Assembly (NCBI GenBank): GCA_021414065.1
Contig: JAIOPE010000066.1
Coordinates: 1 to 61,592, forward strand
Length of the DNA: 61,592 nt
Direction: 5' to 3'
DNA from: Planctomycetota bacterium
GTDB lineage: Bacteria; Planctomycetota; JAJSAM01; JAJVHW01
The notes beneath the pieces are model-generated. The model was given only the letters and a program-made list of their open reading frames with translations. It made no database searches and was not told where the DNA came from. This document shows, piece by piece, positions 17,863-26,763 of the stretch. Numbering within the stretch: the stretch's first letter is position 1; every line of letters begins with the position of its first letter. Position numbers and translations under genes: made by a program.

Positions 17863-19515
17863 CTACTGAACGAGGATCGGAGGCGCCACGGCGATCGACC
17901 CGAGGCGGTCGAGCACGGCAACGGTGTGCGGTCCCGCAGACGAGGGCGGCACCGTGAAGGTGAGGCGCGAGTCGGAGATCCACGCGGTCGCCACGGCCAC
18001 GCCGTCGAAGAGCACCGTGTCGCTGCGCTCGAAGTTGCCGCCTGCGAGTACGACGGGCGTGATGACTCCCGCGCTGAACGTCGTCGGCGTGTACGGAGCG
18101 AACGACACCACCGGAGCGTCTTTGTACTCGTAGCGCACGGCGGCGACGACGTCGTGGATGTACGCGTCGAGTACGCGCACTTCCACCGATCCGGCGTCGT
18201 GCGGCGGCGTGACGACCTCGATCAGGTCGTCCGCGAGGATGAGCGGCAGCACGTCCTTGCTCTCTCCGAAACGCAGGAAGATCCCGGTCTGGAAGTTGGC
18301 GCCCCGGATGCGAACGGTCCGCCCGCCGACGGTCGATCCGCCCACCACCGGTCCGCCGGCGCGGTCCACGATCGCGTCCGCGCGAGGCGTGGGGACGTAG
18401 TAGAAGTAGTCGTCGCGCTGCATCGCCTGCCCGTCGGCGAGGACCACCGCGACGGAGTACGTGCCGCCCTCGGGAAGCGGCGGCGGCGCCACGTCGATGT
18501 ACGTTCCGTACGGATCGATCAGCACGTCCGTCCCCGGGATGCCGCCGAACTGCACCGTCGGGACGGGCTGCGACGGGAAGTGAAGACCTCGAATGCGGAC
18601 CGACCGTTCGTGAACGCCGCGGATCGGGCGCGTGAGCGGTTCGATCCAGGGCTCATCCGCGACGAGCCACTTGGTGCCGCGGGGCCGGGCCGGAGGCTCG
18701 ACGCGGGCCACAGCGGAGAACCCGTCGTGCCCCGCCCCGGCGGTGAACGTCGCCCGGTACGTGCCGTCGCCCACGCCGAGCGAGGGAACGCGAAGCGCGA
18801 CGACGCCCTTCTTCGCGAACGCCGAGTCCACAGCGGGTCCGCTCTCCCCCGCCACGTCGGCGCCGGACGGATCCACCAGCGCCGAGATGGACACGTTCGT
18901 GTGTCGGCCGGCGTTCGCACGGATCTCGACGGACGATCCCGCGACGGCATCGAAGTCGAGATCCGCCGACGCTGCCGACGTGCCCGGTTCATCGGGGCCG
19001 ACGGCGATCCGAGCCGGCGGGGCGGCTCGGATCGCGAACGTGATCGCGTACTTGCCCTGGGTCTGCAGAATCGATCCGACGCGGACCGTCCAGCGTCCGG
19101 TTTCCGGCACCACGAAGCCGTCGAACTCGAGCCGTTTGCCGTAGCCCCGGGAGCGCACGTCCACCGAGCGCACCGTGCCGTCCGGCCCCACGAGTTCGAG
19201 CGTCGGGAACAGCGGCGACTGGAACGGCGAGACGATCCGCGCGGAGAGCCGCTCGCCCCGTGCGAGGCGCGACGAGAACTCGTCCGTGTCGTACCCGGCG
19301 GGGCCGTACTTCAGCTCGCCGCGGTACTGCACGTTGCCGAGGTCCGGGCCGAACGCGTCCGAAGTTGCAGCGCTCGTTGCGGCGCGGGCCGCCTGCGGCC
19401 CGGCCCAGGCGGCCGCAGCGCCGGAGGCCGCCGGATCGAGCGGGCCAAGGAACGGCGCGAGCGACGACGCCGCGGCGTACGCGAGAAGGACGATGGCGGG
19501 AACTGCGTGTCGCAT
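17863..19515 (-). CDS. Secreted IPT/TIG-domain surface protein
   Basis: The 550-residue protein starts with a signal peptide (AIVLLAYAAASSLAPFLGPL) and continues as an extracellular beta protein. An N-terminal domain of about 130 residues (ELVGPDGTVRSVDV, GRWTVRVGSILQTQGKYAI) resembles the domain at the start of the next gene upstream. At least three IPT/TIG immunoglobulin-like modules follow, recognisable by their VRIRGANFQTG, VRIRGLHFPSQPVPTVQFGG and PVVLAGGNFERSDTVLFDG openings. TIG modules serve in binding or as spacers. The ATG at 19515 is the first in frame giving a signal peptide. The gene lies 16 bp after its larger paralogue and is probably co-transcribed with it. Confidence 0.85.
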   Translation of the reverse strand: MRHAVPAIVLLAYAAASSLAPFLGPLDPAASGAAAAWAGPQAARAATSAATSDAFGPDLGNVQYRGELKYGPAGYDTDEFSSRLARGERLSARIVSPFQSPLFPTLELVGPDGTVRSVDVRSRGYGKRLEFDGFVVPETGRWTVRVGSILQTQGKYAITFAIRAAPPARIAVGPDEPGTSAASADLDFDAVAGSSVEIRANAGRHTNVSISALVDPSGADVAGESGPAVDSAFAKKGVVALRVPSLGVGDGTYRATFTAGAGHDGFSAVARVEPPARPRGTKWLVADEPWIEPLTRPIRGVHERSVRIRGLHFPSQPVPTVQFGGIPGTDVLIDPYGTYIDVAPPPLPEGGTYSVAVVLADGQAMQRDDYFYYVPTPRADAIVDRAGGPVVGGSTVGGRTVRIRGANFQTGIFLRFGESKDVLPLILADDLIEVVTPPHDAGSVEVRVLDAYIHDVVAAVRYEYKDAPVVSFAPYTPTTFSAGVITPVVLAGGNFERSDTVLFDGVAVATAWISDSRLTFTVPPSSAGPHTVAVLDRLGSIAVAPPILVQ

Positions 19516-19531
19516 GGTGTCGCCGGACCGC

Positions 19532-22500
19532 CTACCGCTTCCACTCCTGGGCGCGCGACAGCGCACCGGACGGGCTCGTTCCGGGGGCCGTCTCGCTGAG
19601 GAGCAGCAGCACGGACTTCCCTGTGCCTCCGAGGTCGCCGACGAAGAGGAGGTCGTCCGCCTCTCCCGTGTCGGTCGCGACGCTCTCACAGAACGCCGTG
19701 GCGGTGGTGAAGGCGAGCGCCGTGCTGCTCCCGTTGCCGAGCAGCACGCGCAGTCGCGGCTGATTCGCGCCCGACGCCGTGAGCGCGGCGTGGGTGGAGA
19801 CGACGAGGTCGAGGTTCCCGTCTCCGTTGACGTCCCGCACCGCGAGCGCTCCGCCGCGCCAGTCGTCGCCGGACGCCGCAACCGGGGCCGGCAGGGTCGT
19901 GGACGACACGTCGGTGAACTTCGTTCCGTCGTTCGTGAGCACCCGCAGCGCGCGACGCGTGTGCGTTTCGGTGCCGGTCCAGGCGTCGAGTCCCTTCTGC
20001 GTGACGAGTACCAGATCGACGTACCCGTTCTTGTCGAGGTCGGCGGCAAGGATCCGGTCCGCCTGCCACATCTCGGGGATCGACGGGGAAGGCATCCACC
20101 GCAACGTGTTGTCCGCCGGGAACGAGCCGGACCGGTTGTTGAGCAGCACGCGGGTGGCGATGTGCGCGCTGTCCGTGCTGGCGCCGGTGCTCTCGAACGA
20201 ATTGAGGCCCGTGGCGGTGACGGTGGTCGGATCGTTCCACGCCACGATCAGGTCGTCGTAGCCGTCCTTGTCCACGTCGGCGAGCACGAGGTCCGTGCAG
20301 TGCAGCGCGGGCGGCTGCGTGCTGGTGTTCTTCGACGTGCCGGCCGTCGGCAGGCGGGAAGCAGAGACGTCCACCAACCGCTTGCTCACGATGTTCCGGT
20401 TGTCGTACACGCGCGTCGCCGGCACGTACTGCGCGTAGGCGACGGGGACGAGCGCCGAGATCGCGGGCGGCGACACCGCGAAGCTCACGTAGCGCGGATC
20501 CAGATAGACCTGACGGCTCTCGAAGTGGTCGGTCCCGACCACCACGTCGAGGTCGCCGTCCTTGTCCAAGTCGCCGATGGCGATCGCCGCCGGCTTGCCC
20601 GCCTGCGCCGTCGGGCCATAGACCGTGTACGCGTAGCTTCCCCCGAACGGGCTGTAGTAGTAGCCGGCGACGTACACGTCGTAGCGCACCGGCGGCGAGT
20701 TCGCCGCGTCGAGCGTGAACGTCCCTGCGCCGCCGTTCTTGAACAGGCGCACCTGCGGGTACGGACCGTACGCACCGGTGGCTACCTGCCCGCCGATCAG
20801 CACGTCCGGGCCGTTCGACTTGTCGAGATCGCCGATCGCGAGGCACTCCGCGTCCCAGTCATCGACGCCGGCCGCGTCGGTCCGGGACGTCGGCACCGCG
20901 GTGGACGTCTTGTCAACGAGCTTGCCCGTCGAGTCGCCGATGAACACGCGCGTCTGTTCGCGCCGCGTACCCGGTGAGTTGCCGCGCGGCGAGACGATCA
21001 CGACGTCGTCCACCTTGCCGTCGCGATCGAGATCGGCCGCCGCGCCTCGCGCCGTAGACGCGTCGTCCGCGCTGGTCGCAGCCACCGCGCGGACCGACGA
21101 AACGTCCACGAGCCCGACGTACCGCAGCGCATTGCTCGCGGTGGCCGACTGACCCGCGCCATCCGTCACGGTGATCGACGTGAGTCCGGGCGTCGTGGTC
21201 GCGGGGGCGATGAACTTCTTGGTCGTGGCAGTCTGCGTGAGGAACGACGTGACGGTCGTGCCGCCGATCGTCACTGCGTCGCCCGTCAGGAAGTCGGTGC
21301 CCGTCAACTGGATCGTGCTGCCGCCGCGGACCGGGATCTCGTTCGTGCCGAGCAAGGGCCCCGCGACGACCGTCACCGTGGAGATGACCGGCGGCAACTT
21401 CACGTTGAACGCCGGTCCGTCCACCGCCGTTCCGATCGCGTCCACGAGTCGCACCGAGTACGCTCCGGCCGGAAGCGCCGGGACCGCGAACGTGCGCGTG
21501 TTCGCGTCAACGAACGTGGAACTCACCGTCTGGGTGGCGAACAGCAACTGATCCGACGCGAGGAAGTTCGATCCCCGGATCGTGAGCGTCGTCGGCGTGC
21601 CGGTGGCGAGCGCGCCGGGCGTGTAGGGCGACGCGGCGAACGACGGCGGCGTCTTCACGAAGACGGTGAACGACGATGTCCCCACGCGGCCGAACAGGTC
21701 GGTGATCGTCACGGTGCGATCGCCATCGGGGACCGGGGGCATCGTGAACCGGAACTCCGTGTCCGACACGAGCGCCGGCGCGGCGACAGCCACGCCCCCG
21801 ACGCGGATCCGCTGCGTCGTCTCGAAGTTCTCGCCGAGGATCCGAACCACCCGCCCGCCCAGCGCCGACGAACTGCGGACCTGCGTCGTCGTGGTCGCGT
21901 CCACGAGGTCGGTGATCTTCGGCGGCGGCACGAACGCGAAGTAGCCGCCGCGCGCGGTGCCCTGACCGTCCGGGTTGATCACGTACACCGCGACCACGGA
22001 TCCGCCGGTGCGCCGCGGGACGACCACGTCGAGAATCGTGCCATCGCCGCCCACCGTCACGGATGTCGAGACCGAGTCGCCGAACACGACGGTCGGTGCA
22101 GGCGTGGCCGAGAAGTTGAGCCCCGTGAACCGGACGGTCTCGCCGGTCCCTGCGATGAACGGAACGTCCGCGGGGTCGAGATACGGTTCGAGGATCGGCA
22201 GCGCGACCGGCTTGGCGGCCGACGTCCGCGGGGGAGGCGTGAGGCCGATGCTCAGATCGTAGGTGCCCGCGCCGGTCGGCACGCCGACGTTCAGCGTGTA
22301 GTCGCCTGCGCCCTTCGACAGGATCACGCCCGTGAGCTTGACCGTCTGGCCCTTGGCCACCGCACCGTCGGCCGCGTGCGTGCCCGCCGGGGTGAGCACC
22401 TCAGCGCCCTTCGCGTCGAACAGGGAGCGCATCTGCACCGGGAGCCCGGACTTCGACCACGTCAGTTGGGCGTCGAGTCGTACGCCGTCGAACCCGGGGA

Positions 22501-23035
22501 ACTTGTGCGCCTTCGCGAACGGCTGCGCGTCGCCGACGTGCTGTTTGCGCAACACCTGGGCCTTGAGGGGCTTGACCTTGAACGAGACGAGGTAGTCACC
22601 CGTCGAACCGTCGCGCCCCGACACCCGCGCGGCCCAGAGCCCCGACTTGTTGATCACGTAGTTGCGGAACGTCGCGGTGAGCCCGTTTTTCGACGTGATG
22701 AGATCGGCGGACTGGACCCCACCGTCGGGGTCAACGAGAACGAGCAGGGGCTTGAGCGACGGTGGAGTCTTCCCCGCCTTCTGCGCGACGACGCTCACCG
22801 TGACGGTCTCGCCTCTGAGGAACCGCCCCGTGTAGTCGTCGGAATCGTCCACGGGCGCGATCGTCGCGCGGTACTTGTTGTTCCCGATCACCGGCCCGAC
22901 CGGAGTGGCCTGGCCATCGCCGGCCGCCGCGGCCGCAGCCGCGCCAAGCGCCAGGAGAGCGGCGGTCAGCGTCGTCTTCGCGAGAGACGACTTCGACGGC
23001 AACCCGGCGGTCAGAGGCGGACGAGTCGGTCTCAT
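19532..23035 (-). CDS. Large secreted IPT/TIG and FG-GAP/VCBS repeat protein
   Basis: The 1167-residue protein has a signal peptide, an N-terminal domain shared with its downstream paralogue (GLWAARVSGRDGSTGDYLVS), and four or five IPT/TIG modules in the first 600 residues (VRFTGLNFSATPAPTVVFGD, VRILGENFETTQRIRVGGV, LTIRGSNFLASDQLLFATQ). The C-terminal half carries FG-GAP/VCBS-like repeats with calcium-loop patterns: DLDRDGKVDD, DLDKDGDLDVVVG, DVDKDGYDDLIVAW, DLDKNGYVDLVLV and DVNGDGNLDLVVS. These form a beta-propeller typical of surface adhesins and matrix-binding proteins. The ATG at 23035 follows a GAGGA site. It is divergent from the methyltransferase gene across a repeat-rich gap. Confidence 0.9.
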   Translation of the reverse strand: MRPTRPPLTAGLPSKSSLAKTTLTAALLALGAAAAAAAGDGQATPVGPVIGNNKYRATIAPVDDSDDYTGRFLRGETVTVSVVAQKAGKTPPSLKPLLVLVDPDGGVQSADLITSKNGLTATFRNYVINKSGLWAARVSGRDGSTGDYLVSFKVKPLKAQVLRKQHVGDAQPFAKAHKFPGFDGVRLDAQLTWSKSGLPVQMRSLFDAKGAEVLTPAGTHAADGAVAKGQTVKLTGVILSKGAGDYTLNVGVPTGAGTYDLSIGLTPPPRTSAAKPVALPILEPYLDPADVPFIAGTGETVRFTGLNFSATPAPTVVFGDSVSTSVTVGGDGTILDVVVPRRTGGSVVAVYVINPDGQGTARGGYFAFVPPPKITDLVDATTTTQVRSSSALGGRVVRILGENFETTQRIRVGGVAVAAPALVSDTEFRFTMPPVPDGDRTVTITDLFGRVGTSSFTVFVKTPPSFAASPYTPGALATGTPTTLTIRGSNFLASDQLLFATQTVSSTFVDANTRTFAVPALPAGAYSVRLVDAIGTAVDGPAFNVKLPPVISTVTVVAGPLLGTNEIPVRGGSTIQLTGTDFLTGDAVTIGGTTVTSFLTQTATTKKFIAPATTTPGLTSITVTDGAGQSATASNALRYVGLVDVSSVRAVAATSADDASTARGAAADLDRDGKVDDVVIVSPRGNSPGTRREQTRVFIGDSTGKLVDKTSTAVPTSRTDAAGVDDWDAECLAIGDLDKSNGPDVLIGGQVATGAYGPYPQVRLFKNGGAGTFTLDAANSPPVRYDVYVAGYYYSPFGGSYAYTVYGPTAQAGKPAAIAIGDLDKDGDLDVVVGTDHFESRQVYLDPRYVSFAVSPPAISALVPVAYAQYVPATRVYDNRNIVSKRLVDVSASRLPTAGTSKNTSTQPPALHCTDLVLADVDKDGYDDLIVAWNDPTTVTATGLNSFESTGASTDSAHIATRVLLNNRSGSFPADNTLRWMPSPSIPEMWQADRILAADLDKNGYVDLVLVTQKGLDAWTGTETHTRRALRVLTNDGTKFTDVSSTTLPAPVAASGDDWRGGALAVRDVNGDGNLDLVVSTHAALTASGANQPRLRVLLGNGSSTALAFTTATAFCESVATDTGEADDLLFVGDLGGTGKSVLLLLSETAPGTSPSGALSRAQEWKR

Positions 23036-23213
23036 GCGGTCCTCGCGAGAAGGTGGTCGGAACGGGACCAGAGTACCCTCTCCTGCCACGTTGGGCTACG
23101 GGCCCTGTCGGTTGGCGAAGTCCCGTCGGACTGCCGGGCTTTGCAGAGGGCGCAGACGGCTCATCGAATCCTACGCCAACGCCACCCCTTTGTCACCGCC
23201 GCCGCTGGTGCCG

Positions 23214-23297
23214 TTCGCGGCTCCGGCTCCTCGGTCCGGCCCAGCCGCTCTGCTCCGCGGAAGCGCGTCGCGTAGGATCTCGCTCGTCAACTCCTCC
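23214..23297. repeat. Dispersed intergenic repeat, short copy C
   Basis: Bases 23227-23297 match 23361-23431 at 70 of 71 positions, the one difference being at 23243. The left part (TTCGCGGCTC) also matches the start of copy B, so this copy looks like copy B with about 41 bp missing from its middle. Confidence 0.85.
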
Positions 23298-23306
23298 CGG
23301 TACCCT

Positions 23307-23431
23307 TCGCGGCTCGGACCTACCTCGTCGGGAACGCCGCGGCGAGTGCCACGTCTCCGACTCCTCGGTCCGGCCCGGCCGCTCTGCTCCGCGGAAGCGC
23401 GTCGCGTAGGATCTCGCTCGTCAACTCCTCC
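23307..23431. repeat. Dispersed intergenic repeat, full copy B
   Basis: This copy lies directly after copy C in the same orientation. It includes the ACCTACCTCGTCGGGAACG segment shared with copy A near 6619 and the long right-hand core shared with both other copies. Conservation over 16 kb between intergenic sites indicates a repeat family rather than chance. Confidence 0.85.
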
Positions 23432-23469
23432 TCACCCCCCGCGGGGCACCGCATCACATCCACCACCCC

Positions 23470-24219
23470 ATGACATCCACCGACGCAACGCCCTACCACC
23501 GGATCGAGCGCGCGCACATGCGTCAGTGGGTGCTGCGAGTCGTGCCCCCCCTCGCGGTCCTCGCGACGAACGGAACCGGATGGCTCGACATCGCAGCCCT
23601 TCCCCGCTTCGACGGGCCGCTCGCCGCCGCCGGACTGCCGCCGTACGCCCGAGGCGGCGCCGTGGCAGCGATCCGGTGCACCGGGGCGGCGCTCGTGCTG
23701 ACGGCGGCGGCTCTCCGCATCGGCGCGAAGGGCGTCCTCGTCCGGAAGACCACCGTGACGACCGCCGGCGTGTACGGCCTCGTGCGCCACCCGTTCTACC
23801 TTGCGTCGATGGTCGGCGCCGTCGGCGTGTTCGCCGTCGCGGGGCCGCTCGGGGCCGCGCTCGCCATGGCATGGCTGGTCGTGGCGCTCCCGGTCTTCCT
23901 CATCACGGTGCGAGGCGAGGAGGCGGGCCTGCGCCGCATCCACGGTCCCGCTTGGGACGCCTACGCCGCGCGCGTGCCGCGGTTGCTTCCGACCGGCGCG
24001 CGGGCGAACGACAGATCGAGCGTCGAGCCCGGCCCGCCCTCGCGCGTGACGTGGGCGAACCTCGTCGTCGAAGGTGAACCGCCGCGGGGTCTCCGGTTCC
24101 TCGCCGGCGCGCTCGTCGTGGCGGCGTTCGGCGTCGGCGGAACGCTCGGAATCGGACTCGCGGCAGCCGGCGCGCTGTGCTGGGGCGCCTCGCACCTCGT
24201 GCCGCGACCGGGGCGCTGA
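23470..24219 (+). CDS. Membrane methyltransferase, isoprenylcysteine/phospholipid methyltransferase-like
   Basis: The 249-residue integral membrane protein carries the family signature near residues 95-110, TAGVYGLVRHPFYLAS, followed by a second helix and the acidic EEAGLRRIHGPAWDAYAARV segment. These resemble the S-adenosylmethionine-binding C-terminal region of ICMT/PEMT-type methyltransferases. Four or five hydrophobic segments are visible. Bacterial members methylate lipids or small isoprenoid-like substrates, so the substrate here is unknown. An extra hydrophobic C-terminal pair (VVAAFGVGGTLGIGLAAAG) follows the canonical core. No strong ribosome site precedes the ATG. The cyclase-family gene follows 12 bp later, so both are probably in one operon. 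Confidence 0.85.
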   Translation: MTSTDATPYHRIERAHMRQWVLRVVPPLAVLATNGTGWLDIAALPRFDGPLAAAGLPPYARGGAVAAIRCTGAALVLTAAALRIGAKGVLVRKTTVTTAGVYGLVRHPFYLASMVGAVGVFAVAGPLGAALAMAWLVVALPVFLITVRGEEAGLRRIHGPAWDAYAARVPRLLPTGARANDRSSVEPGPPSRVTWANLVVEGEPPRGLRFLAGALVVAAFGVGGTLGIGLAAAGALCWGASHLVPRPGR

Positions 24220-24231
24220 TACATTCACGCC

Positions 24232-25095
24232 ATGAGCCGTTCCGCACTCGCGCTGTCCGCCCTCGTCGGGGTTGCTCTCACCGCGTCCGGGTGTGCGTCC
24301 GACACACCGATCGTGAAGAACGTGCCGTTCGTGCGGGGCATGCTGCTGGCGCCGCCGTTCCCGCACGGGTGGCGCGTCGCCGACCTGACGCTTCCGCTCG
24401 ACGCGACGTCGCCGCACGTCTTGCACCCGCGGCAGTTCCCCTTCGAGCGCATGGACCTGCCGCCCTCCGAGCCGGGCGACCCGCACACCGGGGCGTTCAC
24501 GGCGATGGAGCATTCGGGAACGCACCTGGCCGCTCCCCGTACGCGACGCGAGTCGGGTGACACGCTGGACGCGTTCCACGACGGCGACCTGCTCCTCCCG
24601 CTCGTCGTGATCGACGTCCCGAGCGACGCCGCGACCGAGGCGACGATCGGCGACGACGTGATTCGCAGCGAAGAGCGCGAGCACGGAACGATCCCGAAGG
24701 ACGCGGTCGTCGTGCTGCGCACGCGCGCCGGCCCCCGGTCCGAGATCCACCCCGGGTGGGGTCCGTCGGCCGTCAAGTGGCTGATCAAGGACCGCGGCGT
24801 GCGCGTGGTCGGAACCGACGCGACATCCCTCAGTTCGACGTCCGCCGCGCGCGACCCGGCGCAGCAGACCACGGCATCCAACGGCGCCTTCTCGCTCGTC
24901 GGTCTGCACGGACTCGACTCCATTCCGGCACGCGGTGCCTGGGTGGTGATCGGCGCGCTTCCGATTCTCGGCGCGGCCGGCGCCCCCGCCCGCGTCGTGG
25001 CGCTCGTCCCGCCGGACTCCCCCGAGGTCGATGCACCCGTCACGCCATCCGTCGGACCGCAGGATGCACCGACGGTCGCGCCCGCACGCCCGTGA
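24232..25095 (+). CDS. Cyclase-family (kynurenine formamidase-like) lipoprotein
   Basis: The 287-residue protein has a lipobox (LTASGC) and so should be membrane-anchored outside the cytoplasm. The rest resembles the metal-dependent cyclase/formamidase family: VADLTLPLDATSPH at the start, the motif HSGTHLAAP from residue 94, and GVRVVGTDATSLSS in the C-terminal part. The usual metal motif is HxGTHxDxP. Here the Asp position is Ala, so a metal ligand seems to be lost and catalytic activity is doubtful. Family members are generally cytoplasmic, which makes the lipoprotein signal unusual. Its stop overlaps the GTG start of the small membrane protein (GTGA). Confidence 0.85.
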   Translation: MSRSALALSALVGVALTASGCASDTPIVKNVPFVRGMLLAPPFPHGWRVADLTLPLDATSPHVLHPRQFPFERMDLPPSEPGDPHTGAFTAMEHSGTHLAAPRTRRESGDTLDAFHDGDLLLPLVVIDVPSDAATEATIGDDVIRSEEREHGTIPKDAVVVLRTRAGPRSEIHPGWGPSAVKWLIKDRGVRVVGTDATSLSSTSAARDPAQQTTASNGAFSLVGLHGLDSIPARGAWVVIGALPILGAAGAPARVVALVPPDSPEVDAPVTPSVGPQDAPTVAPARP

Positions 25096-25301
25096 GCGAC
25101 GACCCGACGCCGCGCCAGATCGCGAAGGAAGTGACGATCTTCGCGCTCCTCGCGATCGTCGTCGGGGCGGCCTTCGTGGCGGCGCGGTTCGCGCGGGAGG
25201 GTTCACGCGTGTTCGCGGTGGACCCACGATCGGGCGAGTTCGAACGGGAAGACCCCTTCGAGATCCACGGCGACAGCGGACGCGGGTCCACGACCAAGTG
25301 A
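25092..25301 (+). CDS. Small single-span membrane protein
   Basis: This 69-residue protein has one membrane helix (IFALLAIVVGAAFVAARFA, about residues 17-35) and a short charged, Gly-rich tail. It matches no family I know. The GTG start overlaps the stop of the cyclase-family gene by 4 nt, which supports both its reality and its coupling. It ends 142 bp before the multihaem cytochrome gene, so it may be the last member of the upstream operon. Confidence 0.65.
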   Translation: MSDDPTPRQIAKEVTIFALLAIVVGAAFVAARFAREGSRVFAVDPRSGEFEREDPFEIHGDSGRGSTTK

Positions 25302-25443
25302 TGCGCGTCACGCGATCGCGACGCGACGCCGCCGGTGTTGGATCGGCCGCTTCGACGGGCACCGCGGCCGGTAGACTCCCCAGATTGCAGTGAGGCTGGC
25401 CCCGGCGCATACCGGCCCGGCCCACGCAGCCCGGAGGCGCGGC

Positions 25444-26763
25444 ATGGAAGCGACGATTCGACGGCTCACCATTGCGACGCTCGCACTCCTCACGGCAGGC
25501 GCCGCGGCCGCGGTCGGACTCGGCGGGGCGTCGGCCCAGGACCCGGCGGACGCATGGTCGGCCGACGTGGTGAAAGCGAAGTTCCCCGACCCCGACGCCC
25601 AGGCGAAGCCGGAGGACTACTCCGGTTCGATCGAGTGCAAGGACTGTCACGAGGACCGCTGGAAGAGCATCGCGACGTCGTTCCACTCCTCGCTTCGCAA
25701 CGAAACGAAGAGCAAGACGCACGGGTGCGAAACGTGTCACGGGCCGGGTACCGTCCACGTGGACGGCGCCGGCGAGACGCCGATCCGTCACCCGGTGAAG
25801 GCCGACACGAAGACGTCGGTGGGCGCGTGCCTCGCGTGTCACCTCGAAGTGCTCGTCAAGCCCGTGCTCGGACACCGTCAGTGGATCAGCGCGAAGGGTG
25901 ACGAGACCCGCCGCTGCGTCCAGTGCCACTCGATCCACGTGGACAAGAAGTCGCCCGCGTTCGACGAGAACGTCGGCCCGTTCGCGGACCGCGCGGCGTT
26001 GGCCGCGGTCGCGAAGCCCGTGGACGCAAAGGTCTGCGCCGGGTGCCACACGACCTTCCACCCCGACATGAAGCGTTCGGGCCACGCGACGCTCCTCACC
26101 GACGGCGAACAGTGCGCTGCGTGCCACGGAAACGCGAGCCTCCACGCGGAGTCCGGCGGCGACCCGAAGAAGATCATCCGCCCCGACCGCCAGACGCCCG
26201 CCGCAGCCGACGCAACCTGTCTCTCGTGCCACAAGGACGGCTCCGCGATGATGCGCTGGACCTGCTCCGAGCACGGGAAGGAGAAGGTCTCGTGCATCCA
26301 GTGCCACGACCCGAACGCGCCGCGCGGGAAGACGCTCCGCGGGAGTGAGTTCGAACTCTGCGGCGGGTGCCACCTCGACGTGAAGGCGAAGCTTCGCCTG
26401 CCGAACCGCCACCGCGTGGAGCAGGGCCGAGTCAACTGCACCGACTGCCACGACCCGCACGGCAACACCACCAAGCTCCGCGACAAGGACCTGAGGGCGC
26501 GCGTGTGCGCCGAGTGCCATGTCGAGAAGGCGGGGCCGTTCCTGTTCGATCACGGCGTGAAACGCACCGAAGGGTGCGTCGCCTGCCACGAACCGCACGG
26601 CTCCGCGAACCGGCGCATGCTGACCTACACCAACATGAAGGCGATGTGTCTCCAGTGCCACCCGGAGGTCGGCCACGACCTCGCGAGCCGGAAGTACGAC
26701 AACTGCATCGACTGCCACGTGGAGATCCACGGCAGCGACCTCGATCGGAGGTTCCGCCGATGA
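25444..26763 (+). CDS. Periplasmic tetradecahaem cytochrome c, MtrA/DmsE-like
   Basis: The 439-residue exported protein has 14 CxxCH haem-attachment motifs, starting at residues 65, 95, 129, 158, 198, 224, 259, 284, 306, 332, 355, 378, 402 and 421. A signal peptide precedes them (TIATLALLTAGAAAAVGLGG). The motif spacing of the last ten resembles the MtrA/DmsE/PioA periplasmic decahaem cytochromes, which pass electrons through an outer-membrane barrel; the four extra N-terminal haems are additional. The next gene encodes an MtrB/PioB-like barrel and overlaps it by 4 nt (ATGA). The ATG has GGAGG 7 nt upstream. No extracellular MtrC-type cytochrome is present in the window. A role in electron transfer across the outer membrane is inferred. 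Confidence 0.93.
   Translation: MEATIRRLTIATLALLTAGAAAAVGLGGASAQDPADAWSADVVKAKFPDPDAQAKPEDYSGSIECKDCHEDRWKSIATSFHSSLRNETKSKTHGCETCHGPGTVHVDGAGETPIRHPVKADTKTSVGACLACHLEVLVKPVLGHRQWISAKGDETRRCVQCHSIHVDKKSPAFDENVGPFADRAALAAVAKPVDAKVCAGCHTTFHPDMKRSGHATLLTDGEQCAACHGNASLHAESGGDPKKIIRPDRQTPAAADATCLSCHKDGSAMMRWTCSEHGKEKVSCIQCHDPNAPRGKTLRGSEFELCGGCHLDVKAKLRLPNRHRVEQGRVNCTDCHDPHGNTTKLRDKDLRARVCAECHVEKAGPFLFDHGVKRTEGCVACHEPHGSANRRMLTYTNMKAMCLQCHPEVGHDLASRKYDNCIDCHVEIHGSDLDRRFRR

Larger units (their letters stand above)
23036..23469. other. Gene-free stretch holding the dispersed repeat
   Basis: This 434-bp divergent intergenic region separates the TIG protein gene from the methyltransferase gene. It contains two direct copies of the dispersed repeat, and I see no coding frame with a plausible start and ribosome site. 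The promoters of both flanking genes should lie here, but no clear -35/-10 pair stands out. Confidence 0.6.
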
